DNA of 45,020 nucleotides from Albidovulum marisflavi. GTDB taxonomy: Bacteria; Pseudomonadota; Alphaproteobacteria; Rhodobacterales; Rhodobacteraceae. The notes beneath the pieces are model-generated. The model searched no databases. It saw only the letters and a program-made list of their open reading frames with translations, and had not been told where the DNA came from. Within the stretch, counting starts at the first letter, position 1. Each line of letters begins with the position of its first letter. Below, one piece after another: positions 36,228-44,174 of the stretch. A program made the position numbers and the translations under genes. The stretch lies in assembly GCF_025751435.1 (NCBI RefSeq), contig NZ_JAOWKY010000007.1, positions 1 through 45,020 of the forward strand. The letters are read 5' to 3'.

Positions 36228-37565
36228 TCAGCCAGTCGTGACCGGATGGGCAAGGCCGTCCGTAAGCTGGGCCAGAAGCAGCGCGGCCTTTTCCGCATTG
36301 GCGTCGTCGCCTTCGTACTGCATCAGGATAAGAAGATCCTGGGCGCGCTGGAATTCGGGTTCCACCCACGCCTCTGATGCAGGCAGGGCCGGCATCGCGG
36401 AAATATCGCCAAGGAACAGAGAAACCGCATCCTGTGCGACAGACAGGAAATCTTCGTCCTGTTCGATGCCGCCGGTGTGAAGAGTTTCGACAACCTCTGC
36501 CATGCGCCGCTTCCAGGCCATGAGAACCGGACTGACGGGCTTTGCCTGTGTGCCGCCCTGCGGCGCTACGGGCTTTGGCTGCGGTTGCGACGGGGCCGGC
36601 CGCGAGGTGGCAGGCGCTTCGGTCGCATCGGCGCGGCGGGTTTTCGCAGTGGCGCTTTCCGGCTCGGCCGCCGGTCCAGGATCAAGGGGCAGCTGAGCCA
36701 GAAGCGGCTCCAGGTGCTGCGCCATGCCGCGGCGAACCTTTTCCAGTTCCGATTTCCGGCACTCGACCGCCATTTCCATCATGGCGACCATGAAGGGTTC
36801 TACCCCGCTCGCCGCCCAGACCTTTTCCGGTTGCGCGATCTCGCCCTGAAGGGCGCGCCAGGCATCGGTGCTGCCCAAGGGCAAGACCTTGCGAAACGCC
36901 GCGCCGACCGCAGACTCCAACCGCTCAAGTGTGGGCGTGAGCGTGCCGGCAGACAGGTGATCCGCATGAGTCATCGCAAGGATCGCCTTGCGCTGCACCG
37001 CCTTCGGCACAAGTCCCCACAAATGGCGCTCTTCCGCGGTCCATGGGTCGTCCGCGTTCGTGCACCAGACGATCATGTCGGCCAGTCGGTTCAGCACGAA
37101 AAGGGCGTTGGCCTGTGCGCCCGAATCCTCGAGGTCGGACAGGTCCATCAGCCAGACGTCGCGAAGGACCTCGCAGTCGATGCCGACGGATACGATATCG
37201 GGCGCCTGCGCAACAGCGGCGGCTATGTCCAGCCCGTCAAAGACCTTGTCTTCCCGATCCCACCAGCTTGCCGTGGTCCGGTACGCGTCCGAATGCCTGA
37301 GGATCACGGCCGGCATGGTCGAGCGGCGCGGCTGTGTCGGAATCACGGATTCACCGACCAGCAGATTGATCAGGCTCGACTTGCCAGAACGGGAAAGCCC
37401 CGCTACCGCGATCCGAACTGGCGCTTCCAGGCGTGCAATATAGGCCTCGACCTGGCTCCTTGCGTTTTCCAGCGCCGGATCGCCCTGAGCCCGCGCTCCG
37501 TCCATGACCGCGGCGAAGCGCCTGAGAATTTCGATTTCGGTCTCTGCCCTGGGAAATGCCACCAT
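36228..37565 (-). CDS. P-loop GTPase-like protein with degenerate switch II (GTPase 3 of the operon)
   Basis: The gene encodes 445 aa. A helical N terminus (1-47) is followed by a G domain: P-loop GLSRSGKSS (56-64), a threonine-containing switch I region (TQPRRSTMP), DLSD at 141-144 where DxxG is expected, and THAD at 199-202 where NKxD is usual. Loss of the switch II glycine suggests weak or altered GTP hydrolysis. A Pro/Ala-rich linker (about 297-345) leads to a small helical C-terminal domain. The P-loop resembles the YcjX/dynamin-like group, but I do not assign a family. It starts 3 bases after the 248-aa gene and is the last gene of the operon. Confidence 0.85.
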   Translation of the reverse strand: MVAFPRAETEIEILRRFAAVMDGARAQGDPALENARSQVEAYIARLEAPVRIAVAGLSRSGKSSLINLLVGESVIPTQPRRSTMPAVILRHSDAYRTTASWWDREDKVFDGLDIAAAVAQAPDIVSVGIDCEVLRDVWLMDLSDLEDSGAQANALFVLNRLADMIVWCTNADDPWTAEERHLWGLVPKAVQRKAILAMTHADHLSAGTLTPTLERLESAVGAAFRKVLPLGSTDAWRALQGEIAQPEKVWAASGVEPFMVAMMEMAVECRKSELEKVRRGMAQHLEPLLAQLPLDPGPAAEPESATAKTRRADATEAPATSRPAPSQPQPKPVAPQGGTQAKPVSPVLMAWKRRMAEVVETLHTGGIEQDEDFLSVAQDAVSLFLGDISAMPALPASEAWVEPEFQRAQDLLILMQYEGDDANAEKAALLLAQLTDGLAHPVTTG

Positions 37566-37568
37566 GAC

Positions 37569-38315
37569 TCAGCCCTTGTCGCGTTGGGCGGTATCAGCCC
37601 AGGCTTGCGCCAGTTGCGGAACCTGCCCGGGCCCAGCGGCGGCGATCCAGAGTTCACTGTCCTTCTCGGCAAGGATCAGACGGCCTGCGCCTTCGTCTGC
37701 CGCCCCAACCGCGACAAATCCAAAGCCGCCGCCCACGTGCCCAAGCGCGGTCCGCAAAGCGGCGATGTCGCCCATCAGCGCGGTGTCGGCGCTTGCAGGA
37801 AGCAGGGACGCATCGCCCTTGATGTCCGTCACGCCGCCCGAGACATCCAGCCGACCCGAGGCGCTGCAAGCGACCGAAAGCCGCATGGCAAAGCTGGCGT
37901 CCGATGGCACCTCGGCAGCCTGCATCGCCTTTGCGCAAGCCGCGCGCAAATCGGCAACCGAGAAGCCGACGCCAGATCCCGCGTCATCCTCATCCGCGAT
38001 CTCGACGTGGTAGAGATGCTGGCCTTCACAGTGCGCGTGGGCCACGAGCGCGCCGGAAACCTTGGCAAGATCGGATGACGGCATGGCCTCGACCTCGAAC
38101 AACCGCCCGCTGCGCGCACGAAGGACCATCCGGCGCCCACCGCCGGACACGAGGACCAGACGGCGCGGCAAGATCGTGCCCGTGACAACGCGCAAGATCG
38201 CTTCGAGCCGCGCCGAGGCGGATTTGCCGGGCAAATGGCGCGCGGAAGTGGCGGCAGGCTCGGACAATGTCTCGAGCCCCGCCATGATGGACATGATTTC
38301 GCGGCTGACGGTCAT
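37569..38315 (-). CDS. Conserved-looking protein of unknown function (248 aa)
   Basis: The start chosen is ATG 38315 (MTVSREIMSIMAGLETL); the longer ORF would run through the previous gene. It has no signal, TM segment or catalytic motif that I recognise. It contains two similar-looking alpha/beta stretches: residues about 50-140 (RRLVLVSGGGRRMVLRARSG) and about 190-245 (GGFGFVAVGAADEGAGRL). These could be two Roadblock/longin-like folds, but that is only an impression from strand patterns. It lies between the Roadblock-like 129-aa gene and GTPase 3, 3 bases before the latter, so the products probably work as partners. Confidence 0.75.
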   Translation of the reverse strand: MTVSREIMSIMAGLETLSEPAATSARHLPGKSASARLEAILRVVTGTILPRRLVLVSGGGRRMVLRARSGRLFEVEAMPSSDLAKVSGALVAHAHCEGQHLYHVEIADEDDAGSGVGFSVADLRAACAKAMQAAEVPSDASFAMRLSVACSASGRLDVSGGVTDIKGDASLLPASADTALMGDIAALRTALGHVGGGFGFVAVGAADEGAGRLILAEKDSELWIAAAGPGQVPQLAQAWADTAQRDKG

Positions 38316-38365
38316 GGCGCCTGCTTGCTCTTTCCAACCCACTCCAGCTTCAAATTCCTGCGGAT

Positions 38366-38755
38366 TCACAAGACATTTGCAATGTCTTTCCCAAGCTGGC
38401 GGCCCGCATTGCGCATCTGTGCGACATCTGCGCCGCTCTTCCCGATCAGGCAGAGCGCATGTTCGCCATGCTTTTCCATGCGCAGGAAAAGGCAGGTGAA
38501 ATCCTTGTTGCGGATCAGCGCCTCGCCGGGCATCGCCTCCGCCGAGGCGGCGACCGCCGCGCGCCAAGCGCCAGCCATGCCCTGCCCGTCCAAGAGGCGC
38601 GCCGCGAGCGTTGCGATCGCATCGAGTATCTCTTGCGAGAACGCGCGCGATGAACGGCGCGTCAGAACCAGTTCCTCAGGCATGTCGACGTAGCAGACCG
38701 CCAGACAATCTGGCAGCGCCTGCAGCGTGCCATCCATCAACCCGTTCAGCGCCAT
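38366..38755 (-). CDS. Small Roadblock/LC7-like protein
   Basis: The gene encodes 129 aa starting MALNGLMDGTLQALPDCL. The pattern of a helix, a strand pair around VCYVDMPEELVLT, a long helix (SQEILDAIATLAARLLDG), two strands (FTCLFLRMEKHGEHALCLIG) and a final helix (AQMRNAGRQLGKDI) resembles the Roadblock/LC7 fold of MglB-type GTPase regulators. The length also fits. The match is by pattern only. Lying between two GTPase genes, it would be a plausible GTPase-activating or scaffold partner, by analogy with MglA-MglB. It lies 87 bases downstream of GTPase 2 and 50 bases upstream of the 248-aa gene. Confidence 0.7.
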   Translation of the reverse strand: MALNGLMDGTLQALPDCLAVCYVDMPEELVLTRRSSRAFSQEILDAIATLAARLLDGQGMAGAWRAAVAASAEAMPGEALIRNKDFTCLFLRMEKHGEHALCLIGKSGADVAQMRNAGRQLGKDIANVL

Positions 38756-38842
38756 GATCCGTCTCCACCGCCGCCAAGAGCAACCGCTTTCACGGAATTA
38801 CAGGGACGGTTCACGATTTTCCAGTGCCGCGAGAGACCTTCG

Positions 38843-40345
38843 TCAGCCGAGCTTGCGCAGGCCGGTGTCTTCGGCACGCTCAGCATCGGGTTCGATTCCC
38901 TCGGCACGATCGACAGCCAACAGGAACTTCTCGAACAGGGCAAGCACGTCCTTGACCGAGCGTGCCTCTGGCTCGGAGGCAAGAACCTCTCTCCAGAGAA
39001 GCGTCACAGAGGTGGAAACCGGTTCGCCGCCTTCCCCGTCGCCCAAGAAATCGGCGTCGCCTTCCGGAACGGACACCGCCTCCATCTGCGCGGTATCGGC
39101 GTCAGTCAACGGCTCATCAACCGGTTCGGCGGGCAGTTCCTGGACGTCGGCCGATGCCTCCAGTTCCTGATCACCGGCCTCCGCGTCGAGGTCTTGACCG
39201 ATTTCGGTCTCGACCGCCTGCTCGACCATTGGCGCCGAAGCGTCCTCGGCTTCGTCCGGCGCTTCGTCGGCGACTGCGGGAACAAGCTCTGCCGTGTCCG
39301 CGACGTCGTCTTCAAGGTGCTCGTTCAGCGAGAACACGCCGCCCGCGTCTGCTTCCCCGGGAACCACACGCTGCACGAAATTCAGGTGCAGCACTTCGGA
39401 TGTATCGACTTCGGGGGTCGCGCTTTCTGCGCCCTCGATCACCTGCGATCTCATCGATGCCGCGTTGTCGCGGCTCAGCCGTTCCCGCGTGGCGCTTTCT
39501 TCCCGCTCAAGCCGGACGGGGCGGACAGCCCGCCCCGGCCGAACGCGGGACGGCTGAACGGTTTCACTGGAAATCACGGCATAGCGCGAAAGCATCCCCA
39601 TCCGGGTTTCGATGATGTCATGCGCAATGTCCTGAAGCGCGGTCAGCAGCTCCTCGCCCCCACTCTCTACCCAAAGGTCTTGCGCGTCATCCTCGCTTGC
39701 GGCGCGGATCGCATCCATCGCCGAAAACATGATGATGCTGCGGAACATTTCGCCCGCCTCGCGCTTGAGCCGCCGTGCCACGCGGGCTTTGTCGGCCGGC
39801 AAGAGCTTGTCGGAGCGTGTCGCAAGCAGGACCGAATTCTCGCGAAGCCGCTCGGGCAGGGATTCCCAGGCGCTGCGCTCGGATTCCCGCCAGGCCTGTG
39901 TCGAATGCGTGCACCAAAGCACCGCGTTGACGTAGCCGACCGCCATTTCCCATACGGTCTTCGGAATGTTCGGGTCCGATATGCCGGGCGTGTCAATCAA
40001 GTCGATTGTCTCAAGGACGCGGCCCTTGCAGAAAAGCCGGATGTAGCGCACCCCATCCACGGGAACGGTGTGAAGATCCTCGAAGCCAAGATCGTGGCGA
40101 TGGCCCTCAGTATCGACGTACCAGGCCTGGGGCTCGCCATAGCTCATCCACACCGGGGGCAGCTGGGTCGCGGTGACGCGTGTCGGCAACACGTCCTCGC
40201 CAACCAGGAGGTTGGTCAGGGTGGTCTTGCCTGCGCTGAATTCACCCATAAGCGCGATGCAGGGTTTGCGGCTGGCCCAGCTTTCGAGCCTGGTCATTCC
40301 CTCTGGCGAAACCGCCCGCCGATTCGGTGTTTGAGTATCAGTCAT
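38843..40345 (-). CDS. Dynamin-like GTPase with long acidic tail (GTPase 2)
   Basis: The gene encodes 500 aa. The G domain is intact: P-loop GEFSAGKTT (34-42), switch I TRVTATQLPP with Thr58/Thr60, switch II DTPG (118-121) and TRSD (176-179) in the base-recognition position. The GEFSAGKTT form is characteristic of bacterial dynamin-related proteins. Residues about 300-450 are very acidic and low in complexity, unlikely to form a paddle domain. A short helical end (VTLLWREVLASEPEA) finishes it. It lacks the long helical stalk of true dynamins. It begins 14 bases after the 676-aa dynamin gene, so the two are probably coupled and could heterodimerise, as paired bacterial dynamins do. Confidence 0.88.
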   Translation of the reverse strand: MTDTQTPNRRAVSPEGMTRLESWASRKPCIALMGEFSAGKTTLTNLLVGEDVLPTRVTATQLPPVWMSYGEPQAWYVDTEGHRHDLGFEDLHTVPVDGVRYIRLFCKGRVLETIDLIDTPGISDPNIPKTVWEMAVGYVNAVLWCTHSTQAWRESERSAWESLPERLRENSVLLATRSDKLLPADKARVARRLKREAGEMFRSIIMFSAMDAIRAASEDDAQDLWVESGGEELLTALQDIAHDIIETRMGMLSRYAVISSETVQPSRVRPGRAVRPVRLEREESATRERLSRDNAASMRSQVIEGAESATPEVDTSEVLHLNFVQRVVPGEADAGGVFSLNEHLEDDVADTAELVPAVADEAPDEAEDASAPMVEQAVETEIGQDLDAEAGDQELEASADVQELPAEPVDEPLTDADTAQMEAVSVPEGDADFLGDGEGGEPVSTSVTLLWREVLASEPEARSVKDVLALFEKFLLAVDRAEGIEPDAERAEDTGLRKLG

Positions 40346-40359
40346 TCTGCCCGTCCCCT

Positions 40360-42390
40360 TCAGGCTGCCATATCATCAAGCCCGCGGAGGATTTCTCCGA
40401 AGGCGGCGCCCGTGTCAGTGCCCGCTTGCAAGACGCCGAGGGCTTTGCGCGCATCCTCGGCGGTGTCCGCGTCCGGCTGCGTGATGCGGCGGATGGTTTC
40501 CTGATGTTCCTTCAGGAATTCCCGCAGGATCGCACGGGCGTTTTCCAGAACCGAGGCGACCTGGTTCTCTTCAAGGTCCCTGGTGATCGAGTTCGCCTCT
40601 GCCCTGATCAGATGCGCGTAGTCCTTTGCAAAGGCCTCGTATCCGCGCCGCTTCTGCCACCAGCGGCGCCACCAGGTGCTTTGCAGGTCAAGCGCGATCG
40701 TCTTGCCAAGACCGACCGGCGCAGGAACGCGCGGCGCATGCGGCGCCTCGATCCGGAATTCCCCTTCCGCCTCTGAAAGCACGGCAGAATATATCGCCTC
40801 GACGTGGCGGGCAGCATCTTCATAGAGCTTGGAGAGCTTTGCCGACATTGCCCGGGCAAAGCTCAGATAGGCCGCCCGCTGCAGAACGCGCAGGCCGGTC
40901 GGGTCGTACTGCCAGGTTCCACTCTCGCCATGACGCTCAAGATGCTCAAGCAGGGAATCCGTCGCACGCTTGACGAAGCCGGACTCGGCGGATTGCATCC
41001 TCTGCATCAGGTCGTCGCGCAGCTGCTGACAGACCTCGGCGACATCCGACTCGTACTTGGCGGCAAGCTGCTGCATCACCGAGCTGGCAGAATGACCCGC
41101 GAAATCCACCGTCACCGCGGCGCCGCCCGAACGGCGCGCCATCAGCGTTGCCCGCGCCTCGTTGGTAAGGTTGCGCGCGTTGCGGCGCACCCGCTCCAGC
41201 AGACGCTTGCCGGCGCCTTCGCTCACCCGCTCGGCGACCGCATTCAACAGGCCCGGCAGGCCGGATAGGTTCCAGGCGGTTTCCCATTCGTCCCGGCCAG
41301 CCAGTTCGGGATGCATGGCGCCGAACTGCTCCAGCGCCTTGCGGCTGTCAGCAGAGAGGCCGTCGTAGGACCCCATCAGCGCCGCCTCACCCCACTTCGC
41401 GCTGCCAAAGACGATCCCGACGTCGGACGCAATGTTGAACTTCTTCAGCGTCGCCAGGATGCCCGAGCGGATCTCGTCGATCTGGCCCGCCGGATCTTGA
41501 AGTTCATCCACGCGGTTCACGAACAGGATGATCTGGCGATTCTCCAGGTTCGAGATGATCCGCATCAGCGCCATGTCGACGGTCGACAGCGCCTGATGCG
41601 CCGAAAGGACCACGACGCAAAGCTCGGACCCGCGCAGGCTGCGCAGCGTGATCTGTTCGCGCATCATGAAGGTGTCGTTGACGCCCGGCGTATCGCAAAG
41701 GGTCAGGGATACGTCGTATTCAGGGATGTCCAGGAACAACTCGGCCGACTTGGTGATGTCCGCAAAGCGTCCGGTCTGGGGATTGCCCTCACCCGGGGTG
41801 ACATCATCGCCAAGACAGACATAGCGTTCGACCAGCTCCGGATCGACGTAGCCGTAAGAGTGATTCTGACCCAGCAGAAGTTCGAAATGCCTGCCAAGAC
41901 GGGCCTTGGTCGCGTCGCGCATGGCCTGAACCTGCCGCTGGATATCGGCAAGCTCCTCTTGCGCCCCGGATCTTTCCGCCAGCTCGCCCAGCCGTCCACC
42001 GCCGACCACGAGGTTGTCCCATTCGTCACGGCTGAAGAACGTGAAGCGCGCCTTGGTGTTCGTCGGACCTTCGACATCGGCCGGCGCCTTGGTGTTGATC
42101 GCCACGGTCGTCACGACCGACGTCCAGGGATTCACATCGGACGGCAGCAGCCCCGGCGTCGCGGCAAGGATGTTGGTCAGCGCCGACTTGCCGGCCTTGA
42201 CCTGACCGACGAACGTGATCTTGGCCGAAAACTCCTCGAGCCGCGCCTTCAGCCCGGCTGCGCGCGCCGCGGTCCTGTCGTCCGCGACCGATGCAAGACG
42301 ATCCAGCGTTTCCGACAGTTCCGAGAAAGACGAGGCCAGCCCCGCAAAGGCGGCATTTCCCGAACTCAGCAGCTCTCTATTACGCACCAT
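40360..42390 (-). CDS. Dynamin-family GTPase (GTPase 1)
   Basis: The gene encodes 676 aa, the size of bacterial dynamin-like proteins. A helical N terminus precedes the G domain: P-loop GQVKAGKSA (62-70), switch I PWTSVVTT, switch II DTPG (233-236) and NRVD (292-295). Between P-loop and switch II there is a large insertion of about 100 residues. The C-terminal half is long helical and probably forms a stalk. Near 571-583 an aromatic-basic cluster STWWRRWWQKRRG (residues 571-583) could insert into a membrane. No TM is present. It follows a 123-aa gene by 34 bases. Membrane fission or fusion is the usual family role; the specific role here is unknown. Confidence 0.92.
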   Translation of the reverse strand: MVRNRELLSSGNAAFAGLASSFSELSETLDRLASVADDRTAARAAGLKARLEEFSAKITFVGQVKAGKSALTNILAATPGLLPSDVNPWTSVVTTVAINTKAPADVEGPTNTKARFTFFSRDEWDNLVVGGGRLGELAERSGAQEELADIQRQVQAMRDATKARLGRHFELLLGQNHSYGYVDPELVERYVCLGDDVTPGEGNPQTGRFADITKSAELFLDIPEYDVSLTLCDTPGVNDTFMMREQITLRSLRGSELCVVVLSAHQALSTVDMALMRIISNLENRQIILFVNRVDELQDPAGQIDEIRSGILATLKKFNIASDVGIVFGSAKWGEAALMGSYDGLSADSRKALEQFGAMHPELAGRDEWETAWNLSGLPGLLNAVAERVSEGAGKRLLERVRRNARNLTNEARATLMARRSGGAAVTVDFAGHSASSVMQQLAAKYESDVAEVCQQLRDDLMQRMQSAESGFVKRATDSLLEHLERHGESGTWQYDPTGLRVLQRAAYLSFARAMSAKLSKLYEDAARHVEAIYSAVLSEAEGEFRIEAPHAPRVPAPVGLGKTIALDLQSTWWRRWWQKRRGYEAFAKDYAHLIRAEANSITRDLEENQVASVLENARAILREFLKEHQETIRRITQPDADTAEDARKALGVLQAGTDTGAAFGEILRGLDDMAA

Positions 42391-42424
42391 TCACCATTCC
42401 TTTCACAACTGGCTGCACGCACCG

Positions 42425-42796
42425 TCAGGCGGCGACAGACGCAGCTCCCAAACTGTCCAGATGGCTCAGCACCTCGAGCCCGGTCGCCACCAGCCCGATC
42501 CTTTCGGCCACGCACAGCCTTTCGGCGGGCGCATCCAGAAGCACGCTGAGAAGCTTGTAGGATTGCCCGTTCCGAAGCTCGGCCAGCACCTCGCAGTCGT
42601 CGAAACGCCGCCCGGCCGAAAGGGCCGTGTTCAGCGCCGGGTTTCCAAGCCGCCGGGTACGATCGTCATATCCGACCAGGCGTATGCCGATGCCCACACC
42701 GGGCGCGGTCTGACCAAGGGCAGCCAGCGCGGCGCCAAGGCTGCTTACCGCTGCTGCCGAGCGTGCCCCTGATGCCAATGTCGACCCTGATGCCAT
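42425..42796 (-). CDS. Small protein of unknown function heading the GTPase operon
   Basis: The gene encodes about 123 aa from ATG 42796 (MASGSTLASGARSAAAV); the ribosome-binding site is weak and the exact start is uncertain. The sequence has a low-complexity Ala/Gly/Ser start and then a compact domain with IGIRLVGYDDRTRRLG, FDDCEVLAELRNGQSYKLLS and ERLCVAERIGLVATGL. I do not recognise it. It is in the same orientation as, and 34 bases before, the dynamin gene, so it is probably part of the operon. The 254 bases upstream to the SDR gene must hold the operon promoter, but I could not pick one with confidence. Confidence 0.65.
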   Translation of the reverse strand: MASGSTLASGARSAAAVSSLGAALAALGQTAPGVGIGIRLVGYDDRTRRLGNPALNTALSAGRRFDDCEVLAELRNGQSYKLLSVLLDAPAERLCVAERIGLVATGLEVLSHLDSLGAASVAA

Positions 42797-43050
42797 TGTG
42801 AATACGACTCTAATTTCCGCCCCGGCATTCCGACCCCGTGCGACTCGGCGACTGTCGCCGAAAGGGTCACAATCCTCGCCAGAGGCTAGAAATCCATTGT
42901 GGCAAAACGGTGTCCCAAATACGCCCGCCCACGAACATTTTTCCGGGAAGCCGCTGGATGCTGCCGGCAAATCCGGCCCTAAAAATAAGGTTTCCGGCGG
43001 CTGGCCTTTGCACTATCGCTTGGGCCGGAGGACCAAGGCGGGCAGGCAAC

Positions 43051-43881
43051 GTGAAACAGAAAAGCATTCTCATCACCGGATCCTCTTCGGGAATCGGCTA
43101 TGACGCCGCCCAAGGGCTTGCCCGCGCAGGCTGGCGTGTCTTCGCGACCTGCCGACGGGAAAGCGACTGCGCGCGGTTGCAGGCGGAAGGGCTGGAAAGT
43201 TTCCAGCTCGACTACGCCGACGAAACAAGCATCGCGGCGGCGGTGGACGAAACATTGCGACGAACGGGCGGAACGCTGGATGCCGTCTTCAACAACGGCG
43301 CCTATGCGTGCCCCGGCGCGGTCGAGGACCTGCCGCGCGGGGCGTTGCGCGAAATCTTCGAAACCAACCTCTTCGGCGTTCATGACCTGACGCGCCGGGT
43401 CATCCCCACGATGCGGGCACAGGGCCACGGCCATATCGTCAACTGTTCGTCCGTGCTGGGGTTCACCGGACTGAAGTGGCGCGGTGCCTATGTGGCGACC
43501 AAGTTCGCGATGGAGGGTCTTTCGGATGTCCTGAGGCTCGAGATGGCCGATACGCGCGTGCGCGTCGTTTTGATAGAACCGGGTCCGATCACAAGCCTGA
43601 TCCGCCAGAACTCGATCCCTCACTTCGAGCGCTGGATCGACTGGCGCAATTCCCCCCGCGCCGAACAATACCAATCGACCCTGTTGAAGCGACTCTACGA
43701 AAGCCGGGGGCCCGATCGCTGGGAACTGCCTGCTTCGGCGGTGACCGCGGTGCTTCTCAAGGCGCTCTCCACCCCTGATCCGCGCCCGCGGTACCGTGTG
43801 ACCGTGCCGACCCATGTCATGGCGCTGATGCGGCGGCTGCTGCCGGGCCGGGCGCTCGACACCTTGCTGGCGCGCATCTGA
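43051..43881 (+). CDS. Short-chain dehydrogenase/reductase (SDR)
   Basis: The gene encodes 276 aa from GTG 43051 (MKQKSILITGSSSGIG); the upstream extension is unlike SDRs. It has the cofactor loop TGSSSGIG (9-16), NNGA (81-84) for the usual NNAG, catalytic Ser134 (NCSSVLG) and Tyr147/Lys151 (YVATK). Arg near the end of beta-2 (TCRRESD) suggests NADP(H) preference. Length is normal for classical SDRs. The substrate is unknown. It reads away from the GTPase operon and is followed by a weak hairpin with a T-run (43881-43903). Confidence 0.93.
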   Translation: MKQKSILITGSSSGIGYDAAQGLARAGWRVFATCRRESDCARLQAEGLESFQLDYADETSIAAAVDETLRRTGGTLDAVFNNGAYACPGAVEDLPRGALREIFETNLFGVHDLTRRVIPTMRAQGHGHIVNCSSVLGFTGLKWRGAYVATKFAMEGLSDVLRLEMADTRVRVVLIEPGPITSLIRQNSIPHFERWIDWRNSPRAEQYQSTLLKRLYESRGPDRWELPASAVTAVLLKALSTPDPRPRYRVTVPTHVMALMRRLLPGRALDTLLARI

Positions 43882-43961
43882 CGCGGAACCCGGACGCGTT
43901 TTCCTGCTTCGCTTTCACGCCCGGAGTGACTACATGTGCCCCGACAAGGGGAGAGAGACCC

Positions 43962-44174
43962 ATGCTGAATGACCCGCTGTTCCTGATCGTCGCCTTCGCC
44001 TGCCTTGCCGTGCTTGTCGTGCTGATGATCGGCATCGGCGGTTTCGCGAAGGGCGGCGACTTCAACCGGAAGCACGCCAACCGCCTGATGCGCTATCGGA
44101 TCATCGCGCAGGCCATTGCCGTGATCCTGATCCTTCTGTTCGTTCTGATCCGTGGCGGAATCGGGGGGCACTGA
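43962..44174 (+). CDS. HIG1-type twin transmembrane protein
   Basis: The gene encodes 70 aa. The start is ATG 43962 (MLNDPLFLIVAF), preceded by GGGGAGAGA. Two TM helices flank a basic loop, GGDFNRKHANRLMRYRIIAQ, matching the HIG1 domain signature of alphaproteobacterial proteins. HIG1 proteins in mitochondria help assemble respiratory supercomplexes; the same role here is inference. The stop codon overlaps the ATG of the adenosyltransferase gene by one base (TGATG), so the two are translationally coupled, a pairing with no obvious biochemical link. Confidence 0.88.
   Translation: MLNDPLFLIVAFACLAVLVVLMIGIGGFAKGGDFNRKHANRLMRYRIIAQAIAVILILLFVLIRGGIGGH

Noticed and set aside
36228-42796. A phage-defence island built on dynamin-like GTPases
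   Set aside because: Considered because some dynamin-like proteins protect against phage, but no nuclease, restriction, toxin or mobile element is nearby; kept only as a remote alternative.
42797-43050. Extra coding sequence upstream of the SDR GTG start
   Set aside because: The extended frame encodes basic, low-similarity sequence before the Rossmann motif, which normally lies within the first ten residues.
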